A stretch of DNA of 64,000 nucleotides from Camarhynchus parvulus (taxonomy: Eukaryota; Chordata; Aves; Passeriformes; Thraupidae), in assembly GCF_901933205.1 (NCBI RefSeq), contig NC_044581.1:9658001-9722000 (forward strand), given 5' to 3'. The notes below the pieces were generated by a model. That model saw only the letters and a list, made by a program, of their open reading frames with translations, ran no database searches and was not told where the DNA came from. The position numbers and the translations under genes are program-made. This document shows, in pieces, positions 63,901 through 64,000 of this stretch. Position 1 is the first letter of the stretch; the number at the start of each line of letters is the position of its first letter.

Positions 63901-64000
63901 TCTGGAGTCAAGAACAGAGAAGCATGTGACATTTCAATTACTACTGTTCATATTAAAATGTAAATAAGTGGCTTCTTTACTCTATAATTCAACGAACCAT
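60991..64000. other. Non-coding DNA to the right edge
   Basis: No recognised gene. Mixed composition with chance frames up to 158 codons at about 61,791-62,267 and 137 codons at about 62,325-62,738, none matching a known family. The 63,172 hairpin is the only ordered structure I see. Confidence 0.5.
63172..63208. repeat. 16-bp inverted repeat with a 5-nt loop
   Basis: The arms 63,172-63,187 (TTCATAGTAATATGAA) and 63,193-63,208 (TTCATATTACTGTGAA) pair over 16 bp with one G-T pair around the loop TTTTG. The arms are AT-rich and each is itself partly palindromic. Confidence 0.9.

Overview
This is a vertebrate nuclear genome window, most likely from a bird. It contains one protein-coding gene that I can support, the Iroquois homeobox gene IRX6, on the minus strand at about 48.6-53.4 kb. 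The evidence for a sauropsid, probably avian, source is the compact gene (six coding exons in 3.3 kb, introns of 130 to 1,119 bases), a strong CpG-island gene body inside AT-rich flanks, and 64 kb with no recognisable SINEs, mammalian-type LINEs or recent LTR elements. The species cannot be named from the sequence alone.

Layout. Positions 1-46,290 are AT-rich non-coding DNA lying downstream (3') of IRX6. They hold candidate regulatory blocks, two small tandem arrays (a 42-bp minisatellite at 32.08-32.22 kb and seven 26-bp units each carrying a CACCTG E-box at 43.50-43.68 kb), a few microsatellites, and a near-perfect 30-bp inverted repeat at 36.61-36.71 kb. Positions 46,290-54,780 are a GC-rich domain made of several CpG islands separated by short AT-rich islands that look like enhancers; IRX6 sits inside it. 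Positions 54,780-64,000 lie upstream (5') of IRX6 and are again AT-rich, with TAAT-dense blocks at 54.78-54.97 and 58.68-59.25 kb, a 64-bp tandem duplication and two small hairpins.

The six-exon IRX6 model reads through with matching splice phases and gives a 433-residue TALE homeodomain protein (human IRX6 is about 446). The N-terminus, homeodomain, acidic segment and KPRIWSLA motif are clear. The last coding exon is the least certain part. If the synteny known from human chromosome 16 (IRX3-IRX5-IRX6-MMP2) holds, IRX5 and IRX3 lie beyond the right edge and MMP2 beyond the left edge; neither is in the window.

The best candidates for something undescribed are the 36.6-kb inverted repeat, which would fold into a 30-bp stem in a plus-strand transcript; unusual residues in helix 1 of the otherwise near-invariant IRX homeodomain; the E-box tandem array; and the CpG islands flanking the gene on both sides, which may drive unannotated transcripts. 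All regulatory calls here come from base composition and motifs only; cross-species alignment was not possible.
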